This document shows, one piece after another, positions 61,374 through 64,000 of a stretch of DNA of 64,000 nucleotides (its first letter is position 1; the number at the start of each line of letters is the position of its first letter). Location of the stretch: NCBI GenBank assembly GCA_035651455.1, contig DASRFR010000029.1, positions 526,248 through 590,247 on the forward strand, written 5' to 3'. The DNA comes from DASRFR01 sp035651455 (lineage in GTDB: Bacteria; Acidobacteriota; Terriglobia; Terriglobales; Acidobacteriaceae). Position numbers and translations under genes: made by a program. The notes under the pieces were generated by a model. The model worked only from the letters and a program-made list of their open reading frames with translations, did not search any database and was not told where the DNA came from.

Positions 61374-62474
61374 TTAATCGAGCGGGGAGTTCGTCGGTGT
61401 CGACTCTTTGCCGGCAATCTGCAATGCCCGCGATGCCGCGAGGCGTACATCAATATTGGGATTACTTTGCGCTGCTTTTAATGCTGCTATAGCGTCGCTA
61501 TTACCAATTCGCGCTAATCCCATCGCCGCGTAATCCTCTACCAGCTGCCCGGTCTCCAGCACTGATGATAGGAACGGTACGCCGACAGGATCGGCTACTA
61601 GGCTTAGCGCCATCGCCGCTTCCATCCGATGTTCGACAGAAGAGTCGCTAATTGCTACAGTTGCTAACCGCTCGCATTTCTTTCGCAAGACATCCGCATC
61701 GCGCGGTCCCACACTAATCGTGAGTTCGCCCGCGGGTGTCCGCTCAACTATGCCCTTTGCAGTTTCGAAATCACTTAGCACTGAGATTTTCAGCCGATAA
61801 ATTCCGATGAGAGCAAAGGATTGCCATTCGTTCAAAAGTAGCCGTTGTGTGTATTGTTCAGTTGGGGCAAGCGAAATTTCCCCAATTCTCCCGAAACCCT
61901 CTGATCTCAATTGTTCGGTTACGATCCGTCCGTCAGGTTCTTCCACCTGCACTCTAAAGTTCGCCTTTCGATCCAAACCTAAATCAAACCGCACGAAATC
62001 CGCCGAGTCATTTATTACACTGAAATCGACGAACACCGGTTCGTTTTGACCCACTTCTTGGCCCGACGGACTAAATGAAATAAGCACTTGCCCCGACAAT
62101 TGATAGTTCTGCTTCCCAGAAGAAATAACTTGGCTTGACTCAACCGTTGCTGGCAGACAGGCTTTCTTCGGGACGCCTGGTAACGGAAGCAGTGAGGCAG
62201 TGTACCCAGTCTTTGTAATTTTATATCCGAAGCACCCCTTCCCTGTGTTGTCACCAACATTACGGCTGATGGCCAAGCCAACCCAGTTCTTAAAGTTCAC
62301 CGGGTTGTTTCCATTGCAACGGTATCGGTAATTCTGTTGAGCACTGAAGGAACTTGCCTTGTACGGCAGCCACTTCCATCGGCATAGTTGGTAAACGAGG
62401 TCACGTCTCCGGCATTGTTGTAGGCGTAGTGCAAATGCCAATAAGCGCTTCCGCAGTTGAGCAGAGGCGTGCAT
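61374..62474 (-). CDS. HEAT-repeat protein with beta-sandwich N-terminal half
   Basis: 366 codons, N-terminus uncertain. Residues 1-45 overlap, in another frame, an Rhs fragment, and read as its out-of-frame shadow; natural sequence seems to begin near NWVGLAISRNVGDN. Residues about 125-260 form a beta-rich domain (QNYQLSGQVLISFSPSGQEVGQNEPVFVDFSVINDSADFVRFDLG). Residues 275-355 are HEAT-like repeats (EHRMEAAMALSLVADPVGVPFLSSVL ... DYAAMGLARIGNSDAIAALKAAQSNPNIDVRLAASRALQIAG). No signal peptide is visible, perhaps lost by recombination. The TAA stop abuts the ATG of the next gene. Confidence 0.6.
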   Translation of the reverse strand: MHASAQLRKRLLAFALRLQQCRRRDLVYQLCRWKWLPYKASSFSAQQNYRYRCNGNNPVNFKNWVGLAISRNVGDNTGKGCFGYKITKTGYTASLLPLPGVPKKACLPATVESSQVISSGKQNYQLSGQVLISFSPSGQEVGQNEPVFVDFSVINDSADFVRFDLGLDRKANFRVQVEEPDGRIVTEQLRSEGFGRIGEISLAPTEQYTQRLLLNEWQSFALIGIYRLKISVLSDFETAKGIVERTPAGELTISVGPRDADVLRKKCERLATVAISDSSVEHRMEAAMALSLVADPVGVPFLSSVLETGQLVEDYAAMGLARIGNSDAIAALKAAQSNPNIDVRLAASRALQIAGKESTPTNSPLD

Positions 62475-62494
62475 TGGTCCGTGTCGATCTGCAA
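62297..62494 (-). pseudogene. orphan Rhs/YD-repeat fragment
   Basis: A 65-codon minus-strand frame containing YWHLHYAYNNAGDVTSFTNYADG, which is a YD-repeat unit as found in Rhs proteins, without start or core around it. It lies downstream of the Rhs gene that enters the window at 64000 and overlaps the start of the HEAT frame. It looks like a relic of recombination at an Rhs locus. Confidence 0.55.
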
Positions 62495-62708
62495 GGGCGG
62501 GAAGAAAGCCTACGACGTCAAGCTGCGGCTGACGGTTAAGGAGATGATGGTCGACGAGCTCTCCACGCCGGTCGCACGAGCGATTGCTCGCCGCGACCTA
62601 ATGACAACGAACATCGCGGATGGCAGGCACACCCTGCGGTACTTCTTTGATGGTAAACAGGAGCAGCATCAGGTTCGTATGGAACGCGGCACGATGCTGG
62701 CCGGTTAA
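62457..62708 (+). CDS. small unidentified ORF, possibly a gene fragment
   Basis: 83 codons from a TTG; the part from KKAYDVKLRLTVKEMMVDELSTP to LRYFFDGKQEQHQVRMERGTMLAG has GC-rich third positions and reads like protein. The first 17 codons overlap the Rhs relic on the other strand. No start with a ribosome site is visible, so this may be the 3' part of a truncated gene. No family recognised. Confidence 0.35.
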   Translation: MSRGVHWSVSICKGGKKAYDVKLRLTVKEMMVDELSTPVARAIARRDLMTTNIADGRHTLRYFFDGKQEQHQVRMERGTMLAG

Positions 62709-62773
62709 AGGCAGGTGCGGTAAATGATAGGACGTGGCTAAAAACGGGGTTCCACCGTACATTGAAACAATAA

Positions 62774-63142
62774 TCAAAAGTCTTTAGTTGCCTGCTCGAG
62801 ATGCTCATCGTCGGCTTTCAAAGTCACGTTGTACGTTGTTGTCTCGCCACTATTGACGACGACGATCTTGCAGGTCGGAGCAAATGCTGGCGCGGTCACA
62901 AAGATGTCATACAACCCGGGAGCAAGAGAGATATCGTAGTGCCCGGCGCTCGTGTGGTTCTTCATGATGGCCTGGGAACCAGTGTGGCCGTGAACGAATA
63001 TGAACGCTCTCGCGATCGGTGCTTTCTCGATAGCATCCGCAACGTTAACTGTCAGAACGCCATGATTGCTCTGACCATAGGTAGCAATGCACAGTGTGAA
63101 AGCAACTAGCAAACAGAAGCTTTTCGTAAATCTAATCAGCAT
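62774..63142 (-). CDS. small secreted carboxypeptidase-regulatory-like protein
   Basis: 122 residues. A signal peptide (FTKSFCLLVAFTLCIATYGQ) is followed by a single beta-sandwich like the carboxypeptidase D regulatory domain: GVLTVNVADAIEKAPIARAFIFVHGHTGS, then HYDISLAPGLYDIFVTAPAFAPTCKIVVVNSGETTTYNVTL. GAGGAG precedes the ATG. It begins 14 bases after the Rhs stop, so it is likely co-transcribed; an adaptor or protective role for the Rhs tip is only a positional guess. Confidence 0.75.
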   Translation of the reverse strand: MLIRFTKSFCLLVAFTLCIATYGQSNHGVLTVNVADAIEKAPIARAFIFVHGHTGSQAIMKNHTSAGHYDISLAPGLYDIFVTAPAFAPTCKIVVVNSGETTTYNVTLKADDEHLEQATKDF

Positions 63143-63156
63143 AACGACTCCTCAAT

Positions 63157-64000
63157 TCAATGTCCGATTGAGTTGATCTGGGAATAACAATTGAATAATA
63201 CGACATTCGTGTTAGCTTTGGACTGTCCTACGTTCGCACCGGGAGCAAGTCCGTTGATGGGTGTTCCATCACCCGGTATTCCGTTGATTGTATGATCGAA
63301 TTCGTGAAAGAGAATGGTTGCTTGCGCTTGTGGAGATCCACCAGGAAACGGGCCAACGAAATAGGTCTGGGTTGTTGGCATTGAAATGAAGAACGGCCCA
63401 TTTGGGTTAATAAAAATAGTGGTGTTCGCGCCTGCTCCCTGTTGAGATTGAGCACCAACCGTCGGCTTGTTTGGATTTAGGCGAATATCGTCCGATCCAA
63501 AGATGTTAGCGGCAGACTGGTCAGGTGAGCCTTGGTTAGAAGGAGTATCAGACGTTGCCTGCGTGAAATTGTTCCCCGCGTTATTGAAATACGATGAACA
63601 AGGATTAGGCGTCGAAAGAATTGACAGAACGGCATTTCGGGCGGGAACAGCTCCTGGCGTAATGTACGGAATTCTCGCCTCACCGACATCTTCGACAATT
63701 CCGGCTACTTGGGATGGGGCGGAGGCCGTCACATTTACGACACATGATTCACCATCAGTCGGGTCTTCACAGGACAACCCCAACGGATCAACCAAACTCA
63801 CGGGATCACTTGTCACGTATGCATAGCGATTCCAGGTCTGGGGATTGGTGGGATCAACCGCAGCGAGTCCGGCGGGGTCAGGCGTCAGCCATCGGCCAGC
63901 TACCGACTGGTAATTGCGATAGTCCGCGGTGTTCAGCGCATCCTCGTTGTCATACCACATCTCGGCATAACCCAACGAACTCCCATCATTTCCCGTGCAA
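63157..64000 (-). CDS. Rhs-family protein, C-terminal part with HEXXH tip (partial)
   Basis: The frame is open to the window edge. The conserved core end reads YRNYQSVAGRWLTPDPAGLAAVDPTNP, WNRYAYVTSDPVSLVDPLGLSC. After it, about 220 residues form the variable tip. That tip carries ATILFHEFDHTINGIPGDG, an HEXXH zinc motif (codons at 63306-63292), near its end, after a Gly/Asn/Ser-rich stretch. Rhs proteins form a shell around a C-terminal toxin or enzyme that is cut free. The tip type is not recognised; a metal-dependent peptidase is the simplest reading. Confidence 0.8.
   Translation of the reverse strand, partial: CTGNDGSSLGYAEMWYDNEDALNTADYRNYQSVAGRWLTPDPAGLAAVDPTNPQTWNRYAYVTSDPVSLVDPLGLSCEDPTDGESCVVNVTASAPSQVAGIVEDVGEARIPYITPGAVPARNAVLSILSTPNPCSSYFNNAGNNFTQATSDTPSNQGSPDQSAANIFGSDDIRLNPNKPTVGAQSQQGAGANTTIFINPNGPFFISMPTTQTYFVGPFPGGSPQAQATILFHEFDHTINGIPGDGTPINGLAPGANVGQSKANTNVVLFNCYSQINSIGH

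Noticed and set aside
62536..62808. 90-codon minus-strand ORF opposite the 83-codon fragment
   Set aside because: Arg/Ser/Pro/Cys-rich composition of a shadow frame; it also overlaps the start of the convergent region without a signal or motif.

Overview
The window is a GC-rich bacterial chromosome segment, dense in genes on both strands. Its gene content fits a soil-type Acidobacteriota (Terriglobia) best. The clues are exported M1, M13 and HEXXH-type M49-like peptidases, a secreted DinB protein, a BamD with a long Pro/Ala-rich tail, and an Rhs protein whose core end carries the motif GRWLTPDPAGLAAVDPTNP. I recall these combinations from that phylum; no marker gene here was compared against a database, so the placement is an inference.

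Layout. (1) 1-11.65 kb: a NarL-type response regulator, a HAD hydrolase, a glycine-zipper lipoprotein, a YhaM-like HD nuclease with a SurA-like foldase, an M49-like metallopeptidase, a SpoIIE-type phosphatase, and a tight divergent pair of exported gluzincin proteins. (2) 11.8-25.7 kb: a receiver protein followed by a large flagellar block. It holds flbD-motA-motB, fliC, flaG-fliD-fliS-fliT-like, flgM-flgN-like-flgK-flgL, and the rod/ring operon flgF-flgG-flgA-flgH-flgI-flgJ. Three sequences resembling sigma-28 (FliA) promoters stand before fliC, flbD-motAB and flgM. This fits a late class of flagellar genes in which flgM feeds back on its own sigma factor. (3) 26-44.5 kb: housekeeping genes (maf, lepA, dnaB, rpe, bamD) mixed with an M13 peptidase, an exported aldo/keto reductase, a radical SAM protein, an orphan OppF-like ATPase, an EamA transporter, a response regulator with a very long Ala/Glu tail, and two secreted proteins. 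(4) 44.8-56.6 kb: valS, nadC, birA, coaX with an overlapping gene of unknown family, cstA, and a TPR protein paired with an O-antigen-ligase-like protein. (5) 56.9-64 kb: a frameshifted amine oxidase, tRNA-Ser(GCU), then a visibly more AT-rich, island-like stretch. That stretch has a DUF4386-type membrane protein, a TolC-like/Ig-like protein directly abutting a HEAT-repeat protein, an orphan Rhs fragment, a small secreted beta-sandwich protein, and the 3' end of an Rhs gene with an HEXXH tip.

Most notable for follow-up: a phage-tail-like insertion in flagellin, the sigma-28 promoter set, a probable CTG start for dnaB, matching lysine-rich C-termini on the SurA-like foldase and BamD, the coaX overlap, and the Rhs/HEAT/TolC-like cluster at the right end. 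No CRISPR array, rRNA, insertion sequence or complete prophage was seen.
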